A stretch of 64,000 nt of DNA from Argyresthia goedartella (GCA_949825045.1 OX463813.1:8928001-8992000); one strand, 5' to 3'; positions 43,818-53,053 are shown, numbered from the stretch's first letter. Numbers and translations: made by a program. Notes: generated from the letters alone by a model not told the origin.

Positions 43818-45080
43818 CCCGTATTGGGCAAGCTAGGACATTTCCGGTGTGGAGGCTCGCTGGCATTTCCCTCAACGGTATTGAGCAAGCTAGGACACCT
43901 TTCCGGTGAGGAGGCTCGCTGGCGTTTTCCTCTACTTTATTGGGCAAGCTAGAACACTTTTCCTGATGTGGAGTCTCGCTGGCATTTCCCTCAACCATAT
44001 TGAGCAAGCTAGGACACCTTTCCGGTTTGGAGGCTTGCTGGCATTTCCCTCAACCGTATTGGGCAAGCTAGGTCACTGTTTCAGTGTGGAGGCTCGCTGT
44101 CATTTCCCTCAACCGTATTGGGCAAGCTAGGTCACTGTTCCAGTGTGGAGGCTCGCTGTCATTTCCCTCAACCGTATTGGGCAAGCTAGGTCACTGTTCC
44201 AGTGTGGAGGCTTTGCTATCATTTCCCTCAACCGTATTGGGCAAGCTAGGTCACTGTTCCAGTGTGGAGGCTCGCTGTCATTTCCCTCAACCGTATTGGG
44301 CAAGCTAGGTCACTGTTCCAGTGTGGAGGCTCGCTATCATTTCCCTCAACCGTATTGGGCAAGCTAGGTCACTGTTCCAGTGTGGAGGCTCGCTGTCATT
44401 TCCCTCAACCTTATTGAGCAAGCTAGAACACTATTCCTGGTGTGGAGTCTCGCTGGCATTTCCCTTAACCGTATTGGGCAAGCTAGGTCACTGTTCCAGT
44501 GTGGAGGCTCGCTATCATTTCCCTCAACCGTTTTGGGCAAGCTAGGTCACTGTTCCAGTGTAGAGGCTCGCTATCATTTCCCTCAACCGTATTGGGCAAG
44601 CTAGGTCACTGTTCCAGTGTGGAGGCTCGCTGGCATTTCCCTTAACCGTATTGGGCAAGCTAGGTCACTGTTCCAGTGTGGAGGCTCGCTATCATTTCCC
44701 TCAACCGTATTGGGCAAGCTAGGTCACTGTTCCAGTGTGGAGGCTCGCTATCATTTCCCTCAACCGTATTGGGCAAGCTAGGTCACTGTTCCAGTGTGGA
44801 GGCTCGCTGTCATTTCCCTCAACCGTATTGGGCAAGCTAGGTCACTGTTCCAGTGTGGAGGTTCGCTGTCATTTCCCTCAACCGTATTGGGCAAGCTAGG
44901 TCACTGTTCCAGTGTGGAGGCTCGCTGTCATTTCCCTCAACCGTATTGGGCAAGCTAGGTCACTGTTCCAGTGTGGAGGCTCGCTATCATTTCCCTCAAC
45001 CGTATTGGGCAAGCTAGGACAATTTAGAGGAGGAATAGAGCCGCTCACACCGGAAAAGTGTCCTAGCTCTCCCAATACAT
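43818..45080. repeat. Minisatellite, 59-bp unit, about 20 copies
   Basis: Unit built from CATTTCCCTCAACCGTATTG, GGCAAGCTAGGTCACTGTTC and CAGTGTGGAGGCTCGCTGT. The left four units are the most diverged (AGGACACCTTTCCGG); the middle ones are nearly identical. At 45050-45078 a single partial unit is inverted (CCGGAAAAGTGTCCTAGCTC). Fills most of the 2.2-kb intron between exons 42995 and 45318. Confidence 0.95.
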
Positions 45081-45317
45081 ACTATAAACAGCTCCACCCA
45101 TTCCAAACACTGATGAAAATCATAAACAGCTCCACCCATTCCAAACACTGATGAAAATCGATTAACCTTTGGTCTGTCGGAACGAAGATCTGCATCGAGT
45201 ATATTGAACCTTATAGAGTCGAAAACATTTTTTTTTTTATTATTTTTTTGGTTCGAAGTCCGAGCGGCTAATAATGAATGCAAGCGTGAACAAGGTAGAT
45301 ATTCTCTCTCCGCGCAG

Positions 45318-45464
45318 GCGCTCTCCAACGTGCCGCAGCGCATCGCCTCGCGCCACACCGGGCGCGGCGCGCGCAGGGTGCCCCCCGCCGGCGCCGCCGC
45401 CGCCGCCGCCGCCAGGCCGCGCAGTCTGCTCGGCGATACTGCCGACGACCGAACCAGCGCGAGG
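45318..45464 (+). CDS. hppy: MAP4K exon: linker with alanine run
   Basis: A 49-codon exon between TCCGCGCAG and GTGAGA, phase 0/0. It encodes ALSNVPQRIASRHTGRGARR and VPPAG, then an Ala run from GCC repeats (about 45382-45405), then ARPRSLLGDTADDRTSAR. The NVPQRI start lines up with VAVPHRI behind the MAP4K3 kinase domain; the rest is not conserved with what I know. Far more GC-rich than its surroundings, and the GCC tract is a microsatellite that may vary in length. Confidence 0.8.
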
Positions 45465-45482
45465 GTGAGATGTTATTGTTAA

Positions 45483-45600
45483 CTAGCTGCCCGCAGCACG
45501 GCCTCGCAACGCGTTTTTAGCATACTCTTAGTTCCCCGTCATAAATTTATTCGTTTGTCGTTTAAAGGCACTTTCATATGTTTGTGAAATCCATATCGAC
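45483..45600 (-). mobile_element. Helitron-like 3' terminus, reversed
   Basis: Read on the minus strand it ends GAGGCCGTGCTGCGGGCAGC and TAG followed by T, the CTAG-T terminus of Helitrons. It starts 18 bases after the exon's last base. The other border is not found. Confidence 0.5.
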
Positions 45601-46086
45601 ATTATCGGCCCTATTATTGAGCATAATGCTCATCGAACCTCAGATTAACGAAACTCTTTGCTTATAAACTTCATGTAGCGCACTGTGAAACGTAGTTCAG
45701 CCAACAAAGAGGTTGAATGTAGTAAATTATTTAATCAATAGCGAAGGAGTTTGAGTGATGCTACCAACGCCATCTAGCAAAAGAGGCTGAACTTTACATA
45801 TAAAATATTTTCGATTGCTTCCTTGCGTTTTTCCTAATTTTATTTTTATTTAAATCTCTAGTCTGAGGTGAATAAAAACAAATAGGAATTATACGAACCG
45901 ATCGGGCCCTTTAGAGATTTAGTTAGGTACAGCGATTATTTTTTATAAGTAAAGATTAATTTTGTTACCGCCGCCTTGGCACGTGCGGCGTCTTGTCAAA
46001 GGATTACAAAGGGCGTACACCCGCAAGTGAATTTGGAGTTTAGCACCGTAGTGAAAGGTTGTGTTTGTTTACTCTGCTACGTATAC

Positions 46087-46192
46087 TGAAAATGTTTTGA
46101 CGTCTTTCGGAAGACATTGAAGTACCTCAAGATGAAATTAGTTTCATCTTGAGGTACTTCACTGTCTTCCGAAAGACGTTAAAACATTTTCA
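46087..46192. repeat. 106-bp near-perfect hairpin
   Basis: Arms of about 50 bp with two mismatches and a loop of a few bases: TGAAAATGTTTTGACGTCTT, TCGGAAGACATTGAAGTACC and TCAAGATGAAA at the left, inverse at the right. Confidence 0.95.
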
Positions 46193-46234
46193 CTTAGGTG
46201 AACTGACAACAAAATACAAGCGTTTTATTAAACA

Positions 46235-46425
46235 CTAGCTGATGGCCGCAACTTCATCTGCGTCTTGCCAGGAATTATTATTTACCGAGATAACGTTACC
46301 CGTTAAAGAGTATGCCATATGTTAATCTAGCTCATAAACAATAGCTATGCAAAATTTCATTCAAATCTGTTTAATAGCCTTAGCGTTACTAAGGCACAAA
46401 CACGTTATGTAAATGGGCAATACTC
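46235..46425 (-). mobile_element. Lep1-like Helitron, reversed and truncated
   Basis: CTAGCTGATGGCCGCAACTT, CGAGATAACGTTACCCG and AAATTTCATTCAAATCTG in reverse order relative to 28987-29234. The left (3') end is intact with A before CTAG; the far end is lost. Confidence 0.65.
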
Positions 46426-46887
46426 CTTACATTAATTCATTACAACGATGTCAAATGGTTATTGGATTGGATATCAAATATAAAATTGTATAGTAATAGA
46501 TTTGAATTCAAGAGATGTCACATATTAATAGATTACCTAGAAGATAATAATGTCAACACTATGCTAAATATTCACCTTAAGAATAATATACCTTATCAGC
46601 CAAATGTTCCTTTAATTGAAGCTTGAACATACTTGGGTTATCTATGGTCATAATTGACACAGGAACTTTATTATATATTTTTGAAGGCATACCGAATACA
46701 CTGGCAGAATGCCGAATAGTTGAATACTCATTACATCCCTAAAAAAAATACATCACAGAAATAAATAACGCATTACGCCTTCTCCCATGCAGTTGGCACA
46801 GGCCAGACGAGCCCATGTACAGCAATGATCCATCACTTTGTTTGGCATGACATAGATCTAGCCTAGCCCATCGCCCAGACAAAACAC
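46426..46887. other. Intronic sequence, no gene
   Basis: AT-rich; no repeat family identified before the LINE fragment. Confidence 0.35.
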
Positions 46888-47630
46888 TAATGTGGCTACA
46901 TCTAGGCTAGTATATTTTAGTTACTTTCATAGTGTGATGTCCTATGGTATCTTGTTGTGGGGAAAGCAGCGGATATTCAAACTATTTTTATTTTACAGAA
47001 AAGAGCTATTCGAGCAATTTATAATTTAAAACGCCTTAAGAAAGCTTTTTAAAGAAATTGACATACTAACTGTAGCTAGTCAATTTATTTTCGAAAATAT
47101 AATGTATGTACGCAAGAACCTTACAAAATATCCCAAATTTAGCGATAGCTGTAATTTTAACCTAAGAAATAATCACAGACTAGTTGCGCCCCGGTTTAGA
47201 CTCGCGAAGGTTAGCAATTCTTTCAAGGGTCAATCAATGCATTCTCTACTACAACAAGATACCTAAGAATCATGAGATCATGAAATTGCCATTTGAGCAA
47301 TTTAAAAACCATGTTAAAGCGACATTGTCGAAAAAGGGATATTACAAAGTTCAAGATTACTAAAATGATGGGACTGTATGGGGTTAATCTGGCTCAACAT
47401 AGACCTTGCTGTTAATAATTTTGTAATTATTTATTTGTAATTAATTATGATAATGACAATATAAATATATTATGTATTAGTAAAGCACAAGCAATTTTTA
47501 AAAGAGATCTAAAAATCAATCTGTGGGAGTTTCTACGCCCTCCTTCTCCCACAGTGGTCCAATGTAGAGAAGTGGCAAAAAATGACGATTGCTAAGTATA
47601 TGTAAATATCTACAGTAATAAAGACATTTG
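46888..47630 (+). pseudogene. CR1/Jockey-type LINE 3' end
   Basis: Very similar to 33118-34020: ATSRLVYFSYFHSVMSYGIL, then with frame breaks FILQKRAIRAIYNL, FKEIDILTVASQFIFENIMY and KATLSKKGYYKVQDY, followed by the same 3' UTR to TACAGTAATAAAGACATTTG. Confidence 0.85.
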
Positions 47631-47718
47631 GAATATAGAATTTGGAACGTGTTATCTTATATGTTCGTCTCATATCTATGTCTCGTGTCCTGTTCGTTTT
47701 ATTTGGCAAAAAATATAA

Positions 47719-48046
47719 TGATCACCAAAATATTTTTTTCCTACCCAAAATGGATAAATGAACACCAAAAGTTGCAAAAAATATCAGGGCAAAATACTGC
47801 GGTAACTTAGGTAAAGGGGGTGAGCGCAGCCAAGCCCCCTTTATCCTTCGTGTTAGGTTGAACATGTAAGAACAACAAAAAATACTTAAAACATAAACTT
47901 AAGTACACTTAAGTAAACATAAACGTAAAACATAAAAAGAAGTTTCGTGATCATTTATCCAAACACAATTTGGCGGACATTTTTCCATTCTGGCAGTCAT
48001 TTCGAATTTATTGGTAGTTAAATAGGTGCGTTTTTGGTAATCGTTT
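47719..48046 (+). repeat. Palindromic repeat family A, copy A3
   Basis: Collinear with 17214-17530 along its whole length, with small indels and a second TAAACTTAAGTACACTTAAG stretch. Core 47786-47873 has lost a few bases of the stem's left arm (GGTAAAGGGGG). Confidence 0.85.
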
Positions 48047-48290
48047 GAACACAAGCCGTTTTATTGTACTTATACGCATCTACAACTTGGCAGGAAATGC
48101 TAGAAAACAAATAATACCGACTTAAATAACATGTTAGGGGACTGCAGCGTGTTCCAAATTTCTAATAGACAATCCAAATATTTCATTCATACTCACACAC
48201 TACTGTTTGCAAATGTTGCCATCATTAAATTTCAATCATTTACTGCCAATGTTTATCTGTCTATCTAATATGCATTTTTCAAATCCCCAG

Positions 48291-48444
48291 GTCCGGTTAA
48301 TAGACGAGCAATCGACCCGCCGCTCCGGCGCATACGATGACTCTCCCATAGTAGACCTAGACGCTGACGACGAGCTGAGTCTGCGCATGCCTGCGGTCAT
48401 CAACTTTGCTGAAGCCGCTCAAAAGAATACCGTCAAACGGGCCG
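48291..48444 (+). CDS. hppy: Probable MAP4K linker exon
   Basis: Open between ATCCCCAG and a candidate donor CCG|GTATTT. It encodes VRLIDEQSTRRSGAYDDSPI, VDLDADDELSLRMPAVINFA and EAAQKNTVKRA. Phase 0 in, phase 1 out, which fits the exon at 62010. Acidic, codon-like composition, on the same strand and in order. I do not recognise a domain; the linker of MAP4K proteins is poorly conserved. The donor is weak, so the right border could be earlier (GTCAAA at about 48430). Confidence 0.7.
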
Positions 48445-48449
48445 GTATT

Positions 48450-48620
48450 TATATGCTTCTCTTATACTTACTCTTACACTGGCTCACACACTTACTCTTA
48501 CTCTTACACTAGATCTTACATTTACTGTTACATTTAATCCTATAATTAATCTTCACATTCCTGCATTTCCACCTACTTTTCCACCTTATTCTTACACTTA
48601 ATCTTATACTTATACCCCAA
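48450..48620. repeat. Degenerate (CTTACA)-type repeat
   Basis: Runs of CTTATACTTACTCTTACACT and CTTACTCTTACTCTTACACT, decaying toward 48620. It sits directly behind the exon. Confidence 0.6.
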
Positions 48621-48730
48621 GGAGATGGAGGGACGACCTGTATAAATTCCTGCCTGGGTGGATCGATAAAGCTTCAGCTAGAGATATGTGAGGCATTTTC
48701 CCAGTAGTGGGACGCCGTATAGGCTAAATA

Positions 48731-48940
48731 AAAAATAATAGTAGTTTATGTGACTGATGTCATTCGAGAGTTTTAATGCCTAATTATGTAAGTAACTGTA
48801 CATAATTAGGCATTAAAACTCTAGTTTATCTACACACATATCATAAGCTCTCTTTGATGTGTTCAGGAACCGCATGTTCGACCGGCATTGTGGCATTGAT
48901 CATTGCTCTGCACTTGTTTAGCTTGTTACCAACTTCATTC
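48731..48940 (+). repeat. Dispersed repeat H, copy 2, with 23-bp stem hairpin
   Basis: Partner of 19195-19405. At 48768-48821 GAGTTTTAATGCCTAATTAT plus GTA is followed by an 8-base loop and its exact inverse. Confidence 0.8.
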
Positions 48941-49394
48941 ATTATGGTCATAATGTATCAATATTCAGGTAAGAAATGAGTTTTTACCAAGTAGTATAAC
49001 ATTATGCTGGTCGTAACGTGCGGTTTTTTGACGCAGTCAAGAGGGTTTCTGATACGTGTGTAGATAAAAACATTCACGTCTTCTCCAACACTCACGCAAC
49101 CTCGACTCGTGGGGAGTTTTGAGTAACTGGCTAAAAGGGGGCGTAACTGTGCCACTGCCACTCCATGTGAACAGGTGTGACGCTCTTTGTTTGTTCAGTA
49201 AGACTGATCCATACATTAAAATTTTCTCCCTTTATACTTATATACCCTCATACTTACGTCTTCCCCCAAATTAAAAATATTCTCCCATCACAATACAATT
49301 TCTCGAAACATTTAGAAATACTGCATTTATCGCTATTCCCATTACACTTACGTCTTCTCGCTACATTCCTAAGTACTTACCCCAACACTTACGT
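48941..49394. other. Intronic sequence, no gene
   Basis: Plain intron of mixed composition; nothing supported. Confidence 0.35.
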
Positions 49395-49722
49395 ACATAC
49401 ATACATACATATATATGCTCACGCCTATTTCCCGGAAGAGGGGTAGGCAGAGACTAAAGACCTCCACCTGCTACGATCCTGACATACATCTCTCGCTTCG
49501 TCAACATTCATAAGTCTCTTCATGCAAGCCCGCCGGTTACGGGTACTTCGTATTTGCCCCTTCACTAACAAATCGCCGATTTTGTCTTTAAAGGACCTTC
49601 TTGAGCGTCCCCGGACGGCTCCTTTCACACCCGCTGTATAAATCTGTTTCGTCAATTTCCTTTCATTCATCCTTTTAACGTGACCAAACCATCTAAGCTG
49701 ACCTTTCTCTATCCTTGTCCCG
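49395..49722 (-). pseudogene. RTE-like LINE C-terminal fragment
   Basis: Minus-strand translation: [40 protein letters not shown] and [16 protein letters not shown]. LRWFGHVxRM is the typical segment near the end of RTE-type LINE proteins. A CATA-rich tail lies at 49395-49412. Confidence 0.8.
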
Positions 49723-49922
49723 GGTTCGAGTCCCGGTGGGGGCAAATGTTTGTTTGATGAGAACGGATGTTTGTACCCTAGTCATGGTTGTTTATCTATC
49801 TAAGTATAATATTTCTCTATATAAGTATATAAATATATCGTTGTCTAGTACCCAAGATACAGGGAATCCTAGTTTGGGGCTAGATCAATGTGTGTAAAAG
49901 GTGTCCAAGGTATTATTATTAT
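49716..49922 (+). repeat. SINE-1, 5' truncated; insertion site of the Gypsy element
   Basis: Starts GGGTTCGAGTCCCGGTGGGG (perfect B box), body as in 28363, ends in (ATT)n. The Gypsy LTR begins inside this tail; TTAT at 49919-49922 is repeated after the 3' LTR at 60836-60839. Confidence 0.85.
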
Positions 49923-50261
49923 TGTTACGCCGGTAGGTTAGGTCAAAAACTTTGAACGTCAATTTCAGTGCTTTAGAGGCGTTTTCAGCAGGCTGAAAAG
50001 TCATTTCAGGCCGTTTCAGAAGTTACTCTATCACATATCTAAAGATCGAAATTTCACCCAAGTTGCCGTCGTTTTCAGGCGCCTGAAACATGTTTTCAGT
50101 CCGTTTCAGGGCACCCTCTATCAGATGACGCCATAACCTGAAAACCCGTTTTCAGGCGTTTTCAGGACCCCTTATGGGCCTCTGAAGCACAAATCGTTAT
50201 ATGGCGAAATATCCGGTAGGAGTGACAGAGATAGCACTACTAGAAAGAGATAGCTATACTC

Positions 50262-50470
50262 GGAACATTCGAGAAGTGTGTGACAGAGATAGCACTACTA
50301 GAAAGAGATAGCTATACTCGGAACATTCAAGAAGGGAGTGACAGAGAGAGTGCACCATTAGAGAGAGACATATATGGTCTCGAATGTTCTCGGCCCGCAC
50401 GCTGGTCCTTACTAGAATATTCGCGATATGTGTGGACAATGTGTCCAGAGCGGCTCCGCGGGATATAAAA
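50262..50470 (+). promoter_or_regulatory. LTR promoter with heat-shock-element-like array
   Basis: GAA-CA-TTC-GA-GAA at 50263-50275 and GAA-CA-TTC-AA-GAA at 50321-50333 are perfect three-unit heat-shock elements. GAATGTTC at 50382-50389 and GAATATTCGCGA at 50415-50426 are partial. GAGAGAG tracts lie at 50344-50350 and 50361-50367, and TATAAAA at 50464-50470. The same array is in the 3' LTR at 60378-60586. Function is inferred from motif match only. Confidence 0.6.
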
Positions 50471-50537
50471 GGCGTCGACGGCCGGCGCGAGTTAGTTACA
50501 TTTTAACTGCGATCGAGTGCTAGTACAAGGATAATCG

Positions 50538-51700
50538 AGAGTACTGAATGACATGACGGTTTGTTTGAACAAAAAAGAATACACTGTCGCAGTACTTCTG
50601 GATATGGAGAAGGCGTTCGACAGAGTATGGCACGAGGGGTTGCTGTACAAGCTGTCGACGTCCCCTGCCCCAAGAAGAACGGTCAAGACAATCGCCTCTT
50701 TCCTCAAGAATCGCCGCTTCCGAGTGATGGTGGAAGACGCCGTCTCCGAGGAACATCCCGTCGCAGCCGGCGTCCCCCAGGGCTCCTGCCTGTCTCCCGC
50801 CTGCTACGCCCGATACACGGACGACATCCCCGTCGGGCCGGGTGCCCAGCTGGCACTCTTCGCAGACGACGCAGCCTACTACGCGTCGTCGTTCCAGGCT
50901 CCGCACGCTGCCATCAAACTGCAGCGCACCCTGGACATCTTGCCCGACTGGCTCGCCAAGTGGCGACTGTCCGTCAATGTTGGGAAAACGCAGGCGCTCA
51001 TCACAGGCCAGAGTCTCCTTCCACCATCGCTCCAGCTCCAAGGACAGCAAATCGAGTGGTCTCCGCAGGTGAAGTACCTGGGAGTGACCATTGATCGCCG
51101 GCTCACCATGAAGCAACACGTTGACAACGTCGTCAGCCAGGTCAAGGTGGCACGCGCCAAGCTGCGTCCACTTTTCGACTCCAGCCTCCCTCTGAGGGCG
51201 AAGCTCGGGATCTACAAGACCTACGTGAGATCCCGCCTCACCTACGCGGCTCCGGCTTGGTACGCCCTGTGCTCGGAGACGAACAAACGGAGACTCCGAG
51301 CCCAAGAGAACCTCTCTCTGCGTACCATCGTCGGCGCCCCCCGCTACGTGAGGAACGCGACAATCCAGAGGGACCTAAGATGGGAAACCGTGGACCAGTT
51401 TGTCCAGAGGCTGGCGAAGGGCATGTTCGCGCGTGCGGATGCTTCACATCTTCCGCACATCGCCGAACTGGCGCCGCACCACGCGCGCCCGCCCGACCGC
51501 CGCCGCCTGCCACGCGACCTGGTTGCCTAGCCGGCGATCACCCACTGCACACCAGCGCCACACCAAGATCACCGCCCGCAGGGGCCATCCGATGACCTGT
51601 CCACAGGAGTGGACAGAGGCGATTCTTCGGGAAGAGGTCCGTCGACCTGACCCCGACTCCCCACGCCCCAGAAAGGGTGCGTGAGAAGATTATCAAGAAG
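50538..51700 (+). mobile_element. 5'-truncated Jockey LINE inside the Gypsy LTR
   Basis: Flanked by the 11-bp duplication AAGGATAATCG (50527-50537 and 51701-51711). Much more GC-rich than the neighbouring DNA. Contains only the RT palm and C-terminal part. Confidence 0.92.
50553..51530 (+). CDS. Jockey RT fragment (palm to C-terminus)
   Basis: A 325-codon open frame. RT blocks: VAVLLDMEKAFDRVWHEGLL (residues 13-32), VAAGVPQGSCLSPACYARYT (70-89), the catalytic LALFADDAAYY (98-108), NVGKTQALITG, and the C-terminal KAKLGIYKTYVRSRLTYAAP and RNATIQRDLRWETVDQF. The endonuclease and RT fingers are missing because the copy is 5' truncated, so the Met at 50553 is not a natural start. The frame is otherwise undamaged, which fits a recent insertion. 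A reversed relic of the same family is at 60850-61020. Confidence 0.88.
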   Translation: MTVCLNKKEYTVAVLLDMEKAFDRVWHEGLLYKLSTSPAPRRTVKTIASFLKNRRFRVMVEDAVSEEHPVAAGVPQGSCLSPACYARYTDDIPVGPGAQLALFADDAAYYASSFQAPHAAIKLQRTLDILPDWLAKWRLSVNVGKTQALITGQSLLPPSLQLQGQQIEWSPQVKYLGVTIDRRLTMKQHVDNVVSQVKVARAKLRPLFDSSLPLRAKLGIYKTYVRSRLTYAAPAWYALCSETNKRRLRAQENLSLRTIVGAPRYVRNATIQRDLRWETVDQFVQRLAKGMFARADASHLPHIAELAPHHARPPDRRRLPRDLVA

Positions 51701-51895
51701 AAGGATAATCGGAGAGAAAGACTCTTCATGTGAATAGTGAGTGCATAATTAGTGAAATAGTGTGTGTGTTTTAGTGGATTTTATGTGCAGTTCGTGTGAA
51801 TTGTAAGTGCCTAATTTGGGTAATAAAGTGAGTGTTTTAATTAGTGGATTAATTCGTGTTTTTCTATCAAATACGAACCCCACGCTCGTAACATT

Positions 51896-51913
51896 TGGTG
51901 TCAGAAGTGGGAT
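51896..51913 (+). promoter_or_regulatory. Gypsy primer-binding site
   Basis: TGGTGTCAGAAGTGGGAT starts two bases after the LTR. It is complementary to a tRNA 3' end in -CCA; the sequence fits tRNA-Leu, judged from memory of that tRNA's T arm. Confidence 0.75.
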
Positions 51914-51918
51914 AGAAA

Positions 51919-52269
51919 ATGCCGTTAATGCCACGAGAAACCGAGCCAAAACGAGTGACGACGCGAAGACAAACGTCTGGGTCTGGAGACTCGACGCCTG
52001 GTACGTCGGAATCACCTGCTCCAGCTGCACAAGGAGTAGACCTCAACGTTATATTCGTCCTCCTAAAGGAACAAGCGAGAGAGCTAAAGGAACAGTCGCG
52101 AAAACAGGAGGAACGGGCCAGGAAACAGGAGGAACAGGCACGAATGCTTCGTGAGGTACATGAGTCCACGACCGAATGGAAGAGAGAGTTGTTCGAGGTC
52201 CAGGAAAAACTGGCCGATATGGATGAAAAACTGGAGAGTCGAGTCCATGATGTCGATAAAAAAAATTGA
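51919..52269 (+). CDS. Gypsy gag, N-terminal part ending at a frameshift
   Basis: Starts MPLMPRETEPKRVTTRRQTS six bases after the primer site. The middle is a charged coiled-coil-like stretch of KEQARELKEQSRKQEERARK type (about residues 48-75). The frame closes at 52269 right after a run of eight A (52257-52265). The continuing capsid is in the +1-shifted frame, so one extra A explains the break. This is a damaged gene, or, less likely, a slippage site. Confidence 0.8.
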   Translation: MPLMPRETEPKRVTTRRQTSGSGDSTPGTSESPAPAAQGVDLNVIFVLLKEQARELKEQSRKQEERARKQEEQARMLREVHESTTEWKRELFEVQEKLADMDEKLESRVHDVDKKN

Positions 52270-53053
52270 GACCTGTGAGAGCCGTCTCCAAAAACTTGAG
52301 ATCAAAGTGGCTAATGGTCCAAGTACCTATGTACCCGACGCATCGGTGTCCGGAGGCGGCAGGTTCAAAGTGCCCCCCTTTGACGGTAGCTCATCGTGGA
52401 CTGCCTATAAGCTGCAGTTCGAGTCTGTTTCCCAGGCTAATGGTTGGAGTAAGGAGCAAGCCAGGACAGCACTGACGTTGGCGCTGCGCGACGAGGCTCT
52501 TACCATACTAGAGGCTCTGGGAAACGACCGGACTTACGACCGCCTTCTAGAAGCCTTGGAGGCACGATACGGTGACAGTCACCTGGAACACGTGTACCGA
52601 GCTCAGTTAAAGGACAGGACACAAGGACGTAACGAGTCCTTACAACAGTGGGCCCTGGAAATCGAGAAGTTGGTTAGGAAGGCCTATCAACGTACGTCAG
52701 CATCCTTTGTGGACAGTATGCTGGTGCAGGCCTTCATCGATGGGATCCGGGATCTGGAAGTGAGGACAGCCGTGCGATTGGGACATCATGGCAGCCTAAA
52801 GGATGCAGTAGCCCACGCTCTCGAGGTGGAAGCTGTACGACAGGATTCATCCAGGCCTTTCAGGGTGCGAGAAGTGTCAACTACGAAGCCAGTAAATTTC
52901 CGCCGCGAATTTGGGCCACGTTGCTACCATTGTGGAGAACGTGGTCACCTGCAGTCAGGCTGTCCAAAAAGGACTAGGAGGGACAGAGACCCCGCTCCAA
53001 TGGCGAGGAAAATAGGCTCTGTGGAGTCAGAGCCCCAACAGGGAAACGAATAA
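52151..53053 (+). CDS. Gypsy gag, capsid and nucleocapsid part
   Basis: Real gag sequence in this frame starts near 52258 (IETCESRLQKLEIKVANG); what lies before is out of frame. Capsid blocks FKVPPFDGSSSWTAYKLQFE, TALTLALRDEALTILEALGN and LEALEARYGDSHLEHVYRAQ. Zinc knuckle CYHCGERGHLQSGC near the C-terminus (52923-52964). Ends at 53053, 12 bases before the start given for pol. Packages element RNA. Confidence 0.85.
   Translation: MRYMSPRPNGRESCSRSRKNWPIWMKNWRVESMMSIKKIETCESRLQKLEIKVANGPSTYVPDASVSGGGRFKVPPFDGSSSWTAYKLQFESVSQANGWSKEQARTALTLALRDEALTILEALGNDRTYDRLLEALEARYGDSHLEHVYRAQLKDRTQGRNESLQQWALEIEKLVRKAYQRTSASFVDSMLVQAFIDGIRDLEVRTAVRLGHHGSLKDAVAHALEVEAVRQDSSRPFRVREVSTTKPVNFRREFGPRCYHCGERGHLQSGCPKRTRRDRDPAPMARKIGSVESEPQQGNE

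Larger units (their letters stand above)
49923..51893 (+). repeat. Gypsy 5' LTR, split by a Jockey fragment
   Basis: Parts 49923-50537 and 51712-51893 make up 797 bp. Starts TGTTACGCCGG, ends GCTCGTAACA. U3 has 12 TTTCAG/CTGAAA hexamers (49963-50165), a duplicated GACAGAGATAGCACTACTAG block, heat-shock-type motifs and a TATA box (50464-50470). AATAAA is at 51822-51827. Confidence 0.95.

Noticed and set aside
43906..45151. A series of overlapping 74-codon ORFs of repeating sequence
   Set aside because: They come from the 59-bp minisatellite, whose unit is not a multiple of three; no start context or conservation.
45204..45317. Upstream extension of the exon at 45318 in the same open frame
   Set aside because: The stretch is a T-rich intron end with a good CGCGCAG acceptor at 45317, and the translated residues (FFFLLFFWF) are not protein-like.
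50520..51305. A 261-codon ORF on the minus strand
   Set aside because: It lies opposite the Jockey RT in GC-rich DNA, and its translation has no family resemblance. It is an antisense shadow.
52049..52305. Minus-strand ORFs opposite Gypsy gag
   Set aside because: They mirror the repetitive, charged coiled-coil codons of gag and have no support of their own.
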